From NCBI GenBank assembly GCA_963749575.1, contig CAVVNM010000012.1, forward strand, positions 248,001 through 312,000: a stretch of DNA of 64,000 nt, in the 5' to 3' direction. Under the pieces are notes generated by a model that was not told where the DNA came from, made no database searches, and saw only the letters and a program-made list of their open reading frames with translations. Shown piece after piece: positions 26,563 to 35,523 of the stretch (position 1 is the first letter of the stretch; each line of letters opens with the position of its first letter). Position numbers and translations under genes: made by a program. The DNA is from JAMXLO01 sp963749575 (GTDB lineage: Bacteria > Pseudomonadota > Alphaproteobacteria > Acetobacterales > Acetobacteraceae).

Positions 26563-27246
26563 ATGATCAACAAGATCGTCCAGTCCATGGCCGACGCCAT
26601 GGCGGGCATCGAGGACGGTGCCACCGTGCTGATCGGCGGGTTCGGGGCCGTCGGCCAACCGAACGCGCTGATCGACGGACTGATCGAGCAGGGCGCCACC
26701 GACCTGACCGTCGCCGCCAACAACGCCGGCGTCGGCCATATCGGACTGGCGCGCCTGATGGAGCTCGGCCGCGTGCGCAAGATCATCTGCTCGTTCCCGC
26801 GGTCGTCCGATCCGGTGGTGTTCGAAGGATTGTACCGCGCCGGCAAGATCGAGCTGGAGATCGTGCCGCAGGGCACGCTCGCCGAACGCATGCGCGCCGC
26901 CGGTGCCGGCGTGCCGGCGTTCTTCACCGCGACCGGCGTCGGCACCAAGATGGGCATGGGCAAGGAGAACCGCGAGTTCGACGGCCGCAGCTACGTGATG
27001 GAGCGCGCGCTGGAAGGCGACGTCGGGCTGGTCGAGGCGTGGGAGGCGGATCGCTGGGGCAACCTGACGTTTCGCGAGTCGGGCCGCAACTTCAACCCGG
27101 TGATCGCGATGGCGGCCAGGTTGACCATCGTGCAGACGCAGCATGTGCGCGAGCTGGGCGAGATCGATCCCGACCACGTGGTGACACCCGGCATCTTCGT
27201 GGATCGCGTTCTGCATGTGCCATACGGGGATCCGACCGGGTTCTGA
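26563..27246 (+). CDS. 3-oxoacid CoA-transferase subunit A
   Basis: 227 residues from MINKIVQSMADAM at 26563, chosen for GGAGGAAA just upstream; the open frame extends further up but without homologous sequence. The pattern DGATVLIGGFGAVGQPNALIDGL and GLARLMELGRVRKIICSFPRSSDPVVF is that of PcaI/ScoA/AtoD subunits. It pairs with subunit B to transfer CoA from succinyl- or acetyl-CoA to a 3-oxoacid. The B subunit is usually adjacent but is here at 32432. Confidence 0.9.
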   Translation: MINKIVQSMADAMAGIEDGATVLIGGFGAVGQPNALIDGLIEQGATDLTVAANNAGVGHIGLARLMELGRVRKIICSFPRSSDPVVFEGLYRAGKIELEIVPQGTLAERMRAAGAGVPAFFTATGVGTKMGMGKENREFDGRSYVMERALEGDVGLVEAWEADRWGNLTFRESGRNFNPVIAMAARLTIVQTQHVRELGEIDPDHVVTPGIFVDRVLHVPYGDPTGF

Positions 27247-27376
27247 TCGGGGAGGGTTCGCGGTGGCATTAGCCCGGCGACGTCCCAGGGGCGTCTCGTT
27301 TCGCTATTTGATGAGATGAGCGCGCGCCGGGTGAGATGTCTCGCCCGCGATTGCGGGGGTTTGTGGCGCTCCAAGT

Positions 27377-27960
27377 AAGTAATCGGACACAGAGTTACAC
27401 CGAGTGCACGCAGAGTTGCACAGAGAAGAAGATTTCGGTGAGTGCTTTCCGTGTTGTTCGAAAACCAGCGCGAAGCGTCAAACATATGCTCCGTGAAACT
27501 CTGCACTGCTAACCTGTCAAATCTGCGCACGACGCGAAGGTTTTGCGTCGGCCGCCAACTTTCTCGGGCCGCCACCACGGCTGGGGCTCAGTGCGGACGA
27601 AACGAACGGAGAGCCAGCGCGATGCGCTGCCTATGCGGCACTGCGTTGCCCGCACATGCCATGGTGACGGAGCCGGGCGGCCTCTCGCCGCAGCCATGAA
27701 GCACGGCAAGCAGATTTCAACGCAGATGAACGCTGATCAGAAGGGATGCACGCAGATGGTCCTGACTGGTCGATCCGCCGGTGCCCTGCCTCAAGGGAGG
27801 CGCCGGCCTCGCGACCGCTCGGTGCATTTGCGTGCATCCCTTCTGATCAGCGTGTATTTGCGTTGAATCTTGCTCGCTGACGACGCTGCGGGATCAGCCA
27901 TTGGTTGCCGCTTTGCGGCCGCGCTGTGTGTACTCGGTGCAACTCTGTGTCCGATTACTT
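27377..27960. mobile_element. 584-base element bounded by a 37-base imperfect inverted repeat
   Basis: The left end 27377-27413 and the right end 27924-27960 are inverted copies with three mismatches (core AATCGGACACAGAGTT). The ends are made of short related words (CACAGAG, CACCGAG, CGCAGAG). Inside lies a full copy of the dispersed hairpin repeat (27563-27890). No intact ORF is enclosed. It lies directly after CoA-transferase subunit A and may be a non-autonomous or decayed insertion. No target duplication was evident. Confidence 0.55.
27563..27890. repeat. Dispersed repeat, copy A, with 43-base hairpin arms
   Basis: Begins TCGGGCCGCCACCACGGCTGG and aligns over its whole length with the copy at 41763. 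It contains inverted arms at about 27716-27758 and 27825-27867 (core CTGATCAGAAGGGATGCACG), about 39 of 43 matched, around a loop of about 66 bases. No coding sequence is recognised. Confidence 0.75.
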
Positions 27961-28010
27961 CGCTCTCGTGCATCCGCTTATATTTGCGTTTGAAACCTTG
28001 TCCGCCGCGC

Positions 28011-28616
28011 TCAGGCGGCCTTGGGCATGTCCTTTCCGTTGGAGTGGTCGAGCGCGCGCAGGGCCGGGCTGGTGCCGGTGGCGATCGCCTGCACCAGTGC
28101 AGGCGGCATCGGCGCATGCGCGTCCGGCAGGCGGCCAAGGCGGCGGATCCGGGCAGCGTCCTGCGGATTGCGCTGGGCGTACTGCTCCGCGTCGGCGGCA
28201 GTGTCGCAGGCGGGCGGTTCGGCGGGAGCGGATGAGGTGGGTTGCTCGGCTTGCTCCGCCTTCTCGCGCATAGCCTGCATGGTGCGGAGCGACCGCACGG
28301 CAGCCTCGGAGGCACGCATCATGGCGTTGGCCTGGCGGAGGCACTGGTCCACTCGGTCGGGATGCGTCTTCGGCACCGAGGCGAGACGCAGGCATTCGGT
28401 GGCCCGGGCATCGGCGGCGACGGCGCGGGCGGCGAGACGCGCCTCGAACGCATCGGCGGGGTGCAGCACGGCGAGCGAGGCGATGGCGGCTTCGTCGCGG
28501 GCGGTGCACTCCTCGGCGGTGTCGCTGAGCGGCGGGGGCAGGGATTCGAGCAGCAGGAAGATCGTGTGGCGGGCGATGGCCGGGGGGAGTTGGGGAAGCG
28601 AGTCAGTGTGAGACAT
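28011..28616 (-). CDS. Conserved hypothetical protein (Acetobacteraceae type)
   Basis: 201 residues, MSHTDSLPQLPPAIARH to HSNGKDMPKAA. Helical, with PADAFEARLAARAVAADARATECLRLA and a stretch DAAARIRRLGRLP near the C-terminus, and acidic/Pro-rich linkers. I recall this family as multi-copy, unannotated proteins of Acetobacteraceae; no function is known to me. No signal or membrane segment. It is flanked by the inverted-repeat element and a lower-GC intergenic stretch. Confidence 0.75.
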   Translation of the reverse strand: MSHTDSLPQLPPAIARHTIFLLLESLPPPLSDTAEECTARDEAAIASLAVLHPADAFEARLAARAVAADARATECLRLASVPKTHPDRVDQCLRQANAMMRASEAAVRSLRTMQAMREKAEQAEQPTSSAPAEPPACDTAADAEQYAQRNPQDAARIRRLGRLPDAHAPMPPALVQAIATGTSPALRALDHSNGKDMPKAA

Positions 28617-28755
28617 ATGGGTGCCTGCGCCGTAGATTCAGAGACTAACATATATCGTTATTATGGCTGCTGTCAAGAAAATTGACTCGCGGCGCGCGCA
28701 AGGCAAATTGTCGGACCTCGGTGCCGACCGCCAAACGCGACCGGGTCGATCGGAA

Positions 28756-30288
28756 TCAGCCGTCCTGCTCGCGCATCCAACCCGCCACCCGTTCTCCGAT
28801 CACGATGCAGGTCAGGTTCGTATTCGCGCGTGGAATTGTGGGCATTACCGAAGCGTCCGCGACCCGAAGGCCTGAAGTTCCATGGACCCTGCCGTGTTGA
28901 TCCACCACCGCTCCGGGATCGTTGGCCGGCCCCATCCGCGCTGACCCGACGGGGTGGACATAGTGACGGACGACGCTTTGGACATGCGCATTTACCCAAT
29001 CGCTCTGCTTGAGCAACTCGCCCACCGTCCCGATCGGCAAGGTCTCACCGTCGTCCAAAATGACGCTGTGCGCGAGATGAGGACCAAGCTGAGGAGTCTG
29101 AATAAATTTGCCCAGCAGCCTGAGGCCGTCGCCGAGTTGCCTGGCATCTTCAGCCTCGGAGGCAAGGTTCAGTTGGATCACCGGTTGAACCTTTGCATCT
29201 CTTGAACGCAACTGAAGCGTGCCGCTCGAATGCGGCTTCAGCAGCAGTGCCCTGATCAGCAGTTTGGGTTGCGCCGACAGAACTTGCAGAAGGTAAGACT
29301 GCATGTCGTTTTCCAGGCATGACCCGGGCGCGGTGTACCGCAGGAGAACCTGGGCAACCGGTGTGCTTTCGTCGACTGTTCCGGGTGCCGCATCCCAGCT
29401 GAACCCGACGCCGGCGTGATCGATCAGGCTCCTCCCGACGCCGTCCATGGGAATTTTCGGCGCTATTCCAATCGCCCTCAGGTCGTCCGCCGGCCCGATA
29501 CCTGAACGAAGCAGAATCGCGGGTGTGCCAATGGCCCCGGCGCTCAGGGCGACGCGCTTGCCGAAGACTCGCTCCGGGCCATTGTGGCTCTCCAACTCGA
29601 CTCCGATGGCACGGTTTCCGTCGAACAGCACCCGATCCACTAAGCAATCAGAACGGATCGAGAGGTTCGGGCGCCCCCGCGCCGGGAACAAATACGCAAT
29701 GGCGGTGGATACCCGAACGTTATCGTTCCGTAGGTTGAATGGCCCAAACCCGATACCCGTGGCTTTGGGATGGTTGTGGTCATGCGACATCGGGAAGCCG
29801 AGCTCCTTGCACGCTTCGGCAAATGCCGCCTGCACCGGACCCAGCTCGGCGGGCGCATACCTGCGCATTGGAATCGGGCCGCCCACTCCGTGATAGTCGT
29901 CCTGCGCGTCCCGATCATCTTCGATCCGGATAAACACCGGGAGCACGTTCGCCCAATTCCAATCGGAATTTCCCAAGGCCCCCCATTCGTCATAATCTGC
30001 AGGTATTCCACGCAGCGCGACGCAACCGTTCACGCTCGAAGTGCCACCGGTAACCTTGCCGCGGGGATACGTCGTCGACCGACCTGCCACCATCTCGGCG
30101 GTGAATCCCCAATCATGGCCGGAGGGCATCTGGCGGCCGTTCAACAGGGATTTCGGAGTTCGTTCGAGGTCCGGATAGTCTGGCCCGGCCTCGATCAGCA
30201 GTACCTGCCGCCCGCGATCCTCGGATAGACGGGCAGCCAGCACTGCTCCCGACGACCCCGATCCAACGATGATTTCGTCGAATTCCAT
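28756..30288 (-). CDS. GMC family FAD-dependent oxidoreductase (choline dehydrogenase-like)
   Basis: 510 residues, intact. FAD-binding GSGSSGAVLAARLSE at 9-23, the GMC signature around YPRGKVTGGTSSVNG, the catalytic His region RHYVHPVGSARMG near 450 and the second FAD segment PTIPRANTN near 485. It oxidises an alcohol; choline specificity is not supported. No signal peptide. It stands alone on this strand and is divergent from the serine hydrolase at 30527. Confidence 0.92.
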   Translation of the reverse strand: MEFDEIIVGSGSSGAVLAARLSEDRGRQVLLIEAGPDYPDLERTPKSLLNGRQMPSGHDWGFTAEMVAGRSTTYPRGKVTGGTSSVNGCVALRGIPADYDEWGALGNSDWNWANVLPVFIRIEDDRDAQDDYHGVGGPIPMRRYAPAELGPVQAAFAEACKELGFPMSHDHNHPKATGIGFGPFNLRNDNVRVSTAIAYLFPARGRPNLSIRSDCLVDRVLFDGNRAIGVELESHNGPERVFGKRVALSAGAIGTPAILLRSGIGPADDLRAIGIAPKIPMDGVGRSLIDHAGVGFSWDAAPGTVDESTPVAQVLLRYTAPGSCLENDMQSYLLQVLSAQPKLLIRALLLKPHSSGTLQLRSRDAKVQPVIQLNLASEAEDARQLGDGLRLLGKFIQTPQLGPHLAHSVILDDGETLPIGTVGELLKQSDWVNAHVQSVVRHYVHPVGSARMGPANDPGAVVDQHGRVHGTSGLRVADASVMPTIPRANTNLTCIVIGERVAGWMREQDG

Positions 30289-30526
30289 GGTTGCCTCCGG
30301 TAGCGCTCGATTTTCCAGCTACGTCAGAACGAGTTTGTCTACCGCACCATTACAACGCAATCCCACCACACGAAGCTATCGAACCGCCTCCATGGTGCGC
30401 GGTTCAGACACACAGTTGTATGATGGGTACCATGCGGCAAAACTGCGAGTAAGACTGGGCATACGCAGCCCGCAACTGGCGGCATGAGAATGTCGGACCA
30501 GAGGCCCGCAACAACGGAGGCAAGGG

Positions 30527-31732
30527 ATGGGCGGCTTGGGTTTGCCGATGGCAAAGTCTCCCGGGGAGATTGGCCTGTCGGCCGAGCGGCTGGAGCGGAT
30601 TCGCACCACCCTGCGGCAGGATGTAGAGCGCCGGCTGGTTCCCGGTGCAGTGATGCTGATTGCCCGCGGCGGCCGCATCGGATTTGCCGAGGCAATTGGT
30701 TTCCGCGATCGCGAGGCAGGGGCACCAATGACCCTCGACGCGATCTTCCACATCGCCTCGATGACCAAGCCGATCACCTCGGTCGCGGCAATGATATTGG
30801 CAGAGGAAGGCAAGCTGCAGATCGCCGCCCCGGTCGCCGACTATCTTCCCGAACTTGCCGAGCGCACTATTGGCGTCGAGCGGGTGCGCGCCCGGCGGAC
30901 GATGACGGTTCAGGATCTGCTGCGCCACACTTCCGGACTTACCTACGCGGTTACCGGTGACTCCGCTGTGCAGATGATCTGGCGCGAAGCCCAGTTGATG
31001 ACAGCAGACCAGACCAACGCCGAGTTGGTGACCAAGCTCGCCCGCCTGCCGCTGATGTACGAGCCGGGGACGACCTGGGAGTACGGCATGTCGGTTGACG
31101 TTCTCGGGCGCGTGATCGAGGTCGTCTCTGGTCAGGATCTGGCAGATTTTGTCGATGCGCGAATCAGCCGGCCACTCGGTCTCGTTGATACCGGCTTTGC
31201 CGCCACCGGCAAGCGGGCGGCACGGATCGCTGAGCCGCAGACCGGGGAGCGGCCGCCAATGCACTACCGCGTCGCTGACCCGGGGCGGCGCTGGGCGGAG
31301 GGGGGCGGCGGCGCGGTGTCGACGGCAGCCGATTACGTCAGGTTCTGCCAGATGCTGCTGAACGGCGGCGAACTCGATGGCGCTCGGGTCCTGGCACCGA
31401 AAACCGTCGCGCTGATGACGTCCGATCACCTGCCACCCGATTGCGCCTATGGCCCCAGCGCGCGCGGGTTTGGTGGCTTGGCTCCGAGACCGGAGATGGG
31501 GTACGGCTTTGGTCTTGGCTTTGCAGTGCGAACGCAACCCGGTCGCTCGCCGCTGCCTGGCTCGGTTGGCGATTATTCCTGGGGCGGCGTCCTTGGCACC
31601 TATTTTTGGATCGACCCGGCCGAGGATTTAATCGCCATCTTCCTCGCCCACGCCGCCGACCGCCGGCTCTACTATCGTTATCTCTCCCGCCAGTTGGTCT
31701 ATGCGGCCATTACTGGTCCCGTCGCGGGATAA
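30527..31732 (+). CDS. Serine hydrolase of the beta-lactamase/EstB family
   Basis: 401 residues, intact. The active-site tetrad Ser78-Met-Thr-Lys81 (HIASMTKPIT), the second motif YGMS in TWEYGMSVDVLG, and GGGGAVSTAADYVRF fit class C-like esterases (PF00144). There is no signal peptide, so it is probably cytoplasmic esterase or peptidase-like rather than a resistance enzyme. The ATG at 30527 follows GGAGG. Confidence 0.9.
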   Translation: MGGLGLPMAKSPGEIGLSAERLERIRTTLRQDVERRLVPGAVMLIARGGRIGFAEAIGFRDREAGAPMTLDAIFHIASMTKPITSVAAMILAEEGKLQIAAPVADYLPELAERTIGVERVRARRTMTVQDLLRHTSGLTYAVTGDSAVQMIWREAQLMTADQTNAELVTKLARLPLMYEPGTTWEYGMSVDVLGRVIEVVSGQDLADFVDARISRPLGLVDTGFAATGKRAARIAEPQTGERPPMHYRVADPGRRWAEGGGGAVSTAADYVRFCQMLLNGGELDGARVLAPKTVALMTSDHLPPDCAYGPSARGFGGLAPRPEMGYGFGLGFAVRTQPGRSPLPGSVGDYSWGGVLGTYFWIDPAEDLIAIFLAHAADRRLYYRYLSRQLVYAAITGPVAG

Positions 31733-31915
31733 GCGAGCGCTGCCCGGCTATCGACCCAAGATCGGCTATCCGATCCGGAGCTGACCCGACCAGCTGTTGG
31801 CGAGTTCCCGCAGCGACGCGTCGACAGCAGCCGCATCGGCACGGTTGAGGTGCGTGGGCGCGGTGTCGAGAGTAGCATCGCGCTGCAACGCGGCACGAGC
31901 TATCGTGATCAACAC

Positions 31916-32362
31916 ATGGATGTCGCATACGTTTCAGCGCTAGCGGCGCTTGCAGGATCGGTGGTCGGCGGCCTGACATCAGGCTTCACGACGTGGCTCA
32001 GCCAGCGTGCCCAGGCGAGGGCCGGGCATCGCGCCCACTCGCTGTCGCGACGGGAGGACCTCTATCGGGATTTCATCGTCGCGGCATCGAAAGCATATGG
32101 CGAGGCCATCATCAGCAGCGAACCGCCGATTCAGGAGCTCATCGCTCTCTACGCCATGATCAGCAGGATGCGCGCACTGAGCTCGCCGCGAATTGTCGCT
32201 TGCGCCGACAAGGTCATGGTCATAACGATCGGCACTTACTTCACGCCCAACAAGACAATCGCTGAGTTGCACGAGTTGATGAAGAGCGGGACGGCGCTCG
32301 ACCCACTGAAGGACTTTGCCGAGGCCGCGCGCGAAGAGCTGCGGGCGTTTCCTGCGATATGA
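31916..32362 (+). CDS. Small hypothetical protein with N-terminal membrane helix
   Basis: 148 residues from MDVAYVSALAALAGSVVGGL, one helix at about 4-27, then a basic, helical cytoplasmic part (RREDLYRDFIVAASKAYGEAI, LYAMISRMRALSSPRIVACADKV, LDPLKDFAEAAREELRAF). I recall widespread unannotated relatives; function unknown. An overlapping minus-strand frame at 31766-31914 is not called. Confidence 0.7.
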   Translation: MDVAYVSALAALAGSVVGGLTSGFTTWLSQRAQARAGHRAHSLSRREDLYRDFIVAASKAYGEAIISSEPPIQELIALYAMISRMRALSSPRIVACADKVMVITIGTYFTPNKTIAELHELMKSGTALDPLKDFAEAAREELRAFPAI

Positions 32363-32431
32363 GCACCGGTTTGGCTGCGCCGGTGAATCACGCTAAACCA
32401 CACGAGGAAAAATCCAGCACGAGAGGCTGCC

Positions 32432-33099
32432 ATGCCCGCCACCGCCGCTATCGACTTCAAGCCGCTCAGCCGCGTCGAGATGGCCGCCCGTGTGGCGCGC
32501 GACATCCCCGAAGGCTGGTATGTCAATCTCGGCATCGGCATCCCGACCGCGGTCGCCGATCACGTGCCGCTGGAGCGCGAGGTGATCTTCCACTCCGAGA
32601 ATGGCGTGCTTGGCATGGGTCCGGCGCCGCCAAAGGACCAGATCGATCCATGGCTGATCAACGCCGGCAAGCAGTATGTCACGCTGCGCCAGGGTGGCAG
32701 CTTCTGCCACCACGCCGACAGCTTCTCGATGATCCGCGGCGGGCATCTCGATCTGTGCGTGCTGGGTGCGTTCCAGGTGGCGGAGAACGGCGACATCGCC
32801 AACTGGGCGACATCGGAGAACGACACCGCGCCCGCGGTCGGCGGCGCGATGGACCTTGCGGCCGGCGCCAAGCGGCTCTGGGTGCTGATGGAGCACACCA
32901 CCAAGGACGGCACGTCTCGAAGCTGGTGCACCGCTGCTCCTATCCGCTGACCGCAGTGGGCGCGGTGCGGCGCGTCTACACCAACCTGGCGGTGCTCGAT
33001 GTGACCGAGCGCGGCTTCGTGGTGCTCGACATGGCGCCGGGGCTGACGTTCGATGCGCTGCAGGCAAGGACGGACGCGCCGCTGCATCGCAACGCCTGA
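32432..33099 (+). CDS. 3-oxoacid CoA-transferase subunit B, one frame break
   Basis: About 223 residues. The catalytic glutamate is Glu56 in HSENGVLGMG. Other family blocks are YVNLGIGIPTAVADHV, GGSFCHHADSFSMIRGGHLD and the C-terminal RCSYPLTAVGAVRRVYTNLAV. The break near 32915 needs +1 (mod 3), which four restored bases (GCGC) supply, giving DGTSRSKLVHRC. It is the natural partner of subunit A at 26563, 5.2 kb upstream. It is followed after 18 bases by an acyl-CoA dehydrogenase. Confidence 0.88.
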
Positions 33100-33117
33100 T
33101 CCGACGGAGCAACCGCC

Positions 33118-34170
33118 ATGATGGATCCGCTCGAACACCTGCAGATGCTGAAGGACAGCGCGGCGGGCATTGCGCCGCGCAAGGGCGACCTCAAGCGCAT
33201 CCGCGAACTGCGGTTCAAGGAGCCGGGCTTCGATCGCGACAAGTGGCGCGAGATGTGCGAGATGGGCTGGCTCGGCCTGCGCATCGCGGAAGACAGCGGC
33301 GGTTCCGGCCTCGGCGCGCGCGAGTTCTGCGGCCTGGCCGAGGAGCTTGGCGCCTCGCTGGTGCCCGAGCCGCTGATCGCGGCGGCGATGGCGGCACAGC
33401 TGCTGCCGCCCGATCACCTCGCCGCGGTGCTGGCCGGCGAACGCATCGTGCTGGCGGCGTGGCAGGAGAAGGCGAACAGCATCGACCTGATCGGCGAGAC
33501 CGTGCTGCGCGACGGCAAGCTGCACGGGCACAAGGTGTTCATTCCGATGGCCGCCGGCGCCGATGCTTTCCTGGTCACCGTGCCGGGCGGTCTTGCGCTG
33601 GTGGAACGCGATGCGCCCGGCGTGTCGCTGGAGATCCAGCAGACGCAGGATGGCGGCAATTATGGCATGCTGATCCTCGACAATGCGCCGGCCGAGGCGA
33701 TCGAGGGCGATGCGGCCGAGGCGCTGGAACACACCATCATGGCGAGCTCCGCCTACCTGTTCGGGCTGATGGACCGCGCCTTCACGATGACGCTCGACTA
33801 CCTGAAGACGCGCGAACAGTTCGGCCGCAAGATCGGCGGCTTCCAGGCGTTGCAGCATCGCGCGGTCGATATGCAGATCCAGATCTCGCTCACCCGTGCG
33901 ACCATCGCCACCGCGGCCAATGCACTGGACACCGCGCCCACGCTGGCGCAGCGCCAGGGGGCGGTGTCGCGCGCGAAGGTGCGGGCTTCGGATGCGGCCA
34001 TGGTGGTGACGCGCACCTGCATCCAGTTGCATGGCGGCATCGGCTATACCGATGCCGCCGACATCGGCCTGTTCCTGCGCAAGGCGATGGTGCTGGCGCC
34101 GCTCTATGGTCCGCCGCACGTTCACCGGCAGCGCTTCCGCATGGTGGCGCCGGAGGTCGTCGATGAGTGA
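33118..34170 (+). CDS. Acyl-CoA dehydrogenase family protein
   Basis: 350 residues, intact. N-terminal helical domain (MCEMGWLGLRIAEDSGGSGLGAREFCGLAEELG), middle beta domain, and C-terminal four-helix domain (YLKTREQFGRKIGGFQALQHRAVDM, TRTCIQLHGGIGYTDAADIGLFLRKA). A short variant without the usual full N-terminus, as in many catabolic gene clusters. It transfers electrons from an acyl-CoA to ETF; substrate unknown. Its stop overlaps the start of the next gene (ATGAGTGA). Confidence 0.9.
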   Translation: MMDPLEHLQMLKDSAAGIAPRKGDLKRIRELRFKEPGFDRDKWREMCEMGWLGLRIAEDSGGSGLGAREFCGLAEELGASLVPEPLIAAAMAAQLLPPDHLAAVLAGERIVLAAWQEKANSIDLIGETVLRDGKLHGHKVFIPMAAGADAFLVTVPGGLALVERDAPGVSLEIQQTQDGGNYGMLILDNAPAEAIEGDAAEALEHTIMASSAYLFGLMDRAFTMTLDYLKTREQFGRKIGGFQALQHRAVDMQIQISLTRATIATAANALDTAPTLAQRQGAVSRAKVRASDAAMVVTRTCIQLHGGIGYTDAADIGLFLRKAMVLAPLYGPPHVHRQRFRMVAPEVVDE

Positions 34171-34720
34171 CGCGCTGCCGATCCTGACGCAGCGCCGGAT
34201 CGAGGCGGCATTCGCCAAGGGTGTCTACGACGAGATGAAGGCCGAACTGGGCGAGGCGACGGCGAAGCGCATTCTGTCCAGTGCGGTGATCAAGCTGGCG
34301 AAGCAGACCGCGGCGGAGATGGCGCGGCAGGCGCCGGGCGGCGAGCCAAGCCTCGAATCGTTCCGCGCCATCCAGCCGCGCTGGACCGCCGAGGATGCGC
34401 TGCGCATCGAGCTGGTGAAATCGACCGACAGCGAGTTCGATTTCAATGTCACCCGTTGCCGCTATGCCGAGATGTATCGTGCGATGGGGTTGGCCGAGCT
34501 CGGTGCGGTGCTGTCGTGCAACCGCGACGGCGCGTTTTGCGAGGGCTACGATCCGCGGTTGAAACTTCAGCGCACGCAGACGCTGATGGGCGGCGCGACG
34601 CATTGCGATTTCCGCTATCGGTGGTCGGAGGGCCGGCGTAAGCTCCCCTCATTGCGAGTTGCCACCGCCAGCCGAGCGGTCGGCGCGCGGCGCCGGGTGA
34701 GGATGCCGCCCCGCACATAG
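34163..34720 (+). CDS. L-2-amino-thiazoline-4-carboxylic acid hydrolase family protein
   Basis: 185 residues from the ATG at 34163, overlapping the dehydrogenase stop by eight bases. Core blocks RRIEAAFAKGVYDEMKAELGEATAKRIL, CRYAEMYRAMGLAELGAVLSCNRDGAFCEGYDP and LMGGATHCDFRYRW match the ATC-hydrolase-like family. The family name comes from cysteine synthesis from ATC, but most members are uncharacterised; a role with the adjacent acyl-CoA enzymes is equally possible. The last 30 or so residues are Arg-rich and lie in a structured intergenic repeat, so the true stop may be earlier. Confidence 0.8.
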   Translation: MSDALPILTQRRIEAAFAKGVYDEMKAELGEATAKRILSSAVIKLAKQTAAEMARQAPGGEPSLESFRAIQPRWTAEDALRIELVKSTDSEFDFNVTRCRYAEMYRAMGLAELGAVLSCNRDGAFCEGYDPRLKLQRTQTLMGGATHCDFRYRWSEGRRKLPSLRVATASRAVGARRRVRMPPRT

Positions 34721-34750
34721 ACCCTCACCCGCCGTGCATTGCGGGGCGGC
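34694..34750. repeat. Overlapping inverted repeats downstream of the ATC-hydrolase-like gene
   Basis: Two interleaved stems: GGGTGAGG with CCTCACCC, and GCCGCCCCGCA (34705-34715) with TGCGGGGCGGC (34740-34750). They cannot form at once, so the RNA could switch or the site may be a terminator/REP-like element between two convergent genes. Confidence 0.4.
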
Positions 34751-34789
34751 TGGCAATGGCAGCCCATCGCCCGCCTTATCCGCGCTTGG

Positions 34790-35419
34790 TTATAGCCGCG
34801 ACAGCAGCGGCAGGCCCGGTGCGATGGCGTAATTGAGCTGCACCAGAACGATGAACCCGAGGCTCCAGCGCGTATCGAACACGCACAGCAACGCACCGAA
34901 CGCATAGAGCGACTGGGCGATGACCACGCGACGCTCCAGTCCGGCGCAAAGATCGGCCGGCGCGTCTGACTTCACCAGCCGGGCGTGTTCCGCATACCGC
35001 CAGGTCGCGAACAGCAGCGCGCCGAACAGCGCCAGGTTCACCCAATACACCAGCAGCGCGATGCGATAGGCGATGAACTCCGCCATCAGCGCGGTCGAGA
35101 ACGGCATCACCGCCACAGCGAACAAGAACGTCAGATGCAGCCAGGTGAGATGCCGATCGCTTTGCGCCAGGAAGTTGAGCTGGGTCTGCTGGCCGACCCA
35201 GAAGATGCCAAGCGTCAGGAAGCTCAGCAGGTAAATCAGCAGCCGCGGTGCCAGAGCAAGCAGCGCGGCCCACAAGTCCGCCTCGCCGTGGATTGCCTCG
35301 GCTGCCGGTGCGTGCAGATCGAGCACCAACAACGTCATCGCCACCGCGAACACGCCGTCGCTGAGCGCCGCGAGACGTTCGACGCTGCGCCCGGCCAGCC
35401 GATTGTAGTGTGTCGTCAT
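34790..35419 (-). CDS. TMEM175-like/DUF1211 potassium channel family protein
   Basis: 209 residues from MTTHYNRLAGRSVERL at 35419, with about six membrane helices. The family hallmark is the first helix motif RLAALSDGVFAVAMTLLVLDL (the FSD-type filter region). Bacterial TMEM175-like proteins form potassium-permeable channels in the membrane. No regulatory domain. It is divergent from the dioxygenase gene with about 100 bases between. Confidence 0.82.
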   Translation of the reverse strand: MTTHYNRLAGRSVERLAALSDGVFAVAMTLLVLDLHAPAAEAIHGEADLWAALLALAPRLLIYLLSFLTLGIFWVGQQTQLNFLAQSDRHLTWLHLTFLFAVAVMPFSTALMAEFIAYRIALLVYWVNLALFGALLFATWRYAEHARLVKSDAPADLCAGLERRVVIAQSLYAFGALLCVFDTRWSLGFIVLVQLNYAIAPGLPLLSRL

Positions 35420-35523
35420 GCCGACAGCTTCCATCGGACGATCGGGCTCCGCAACCGATGCGCGGCTCTGTTGCCCCGGCGCGGCACGCGGCATAGTGAC
35501 GGCCCGAAGCAAGGACCCTCACC

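Noticed and set aside
31766..31914. Minus-strand 48-residue frame ending LRELANSWSGQLRIG
   Set aside because: It looks somewhat protein-like, but there is no recognised family and the GTG start abuts the divergent gene; insufficient support.
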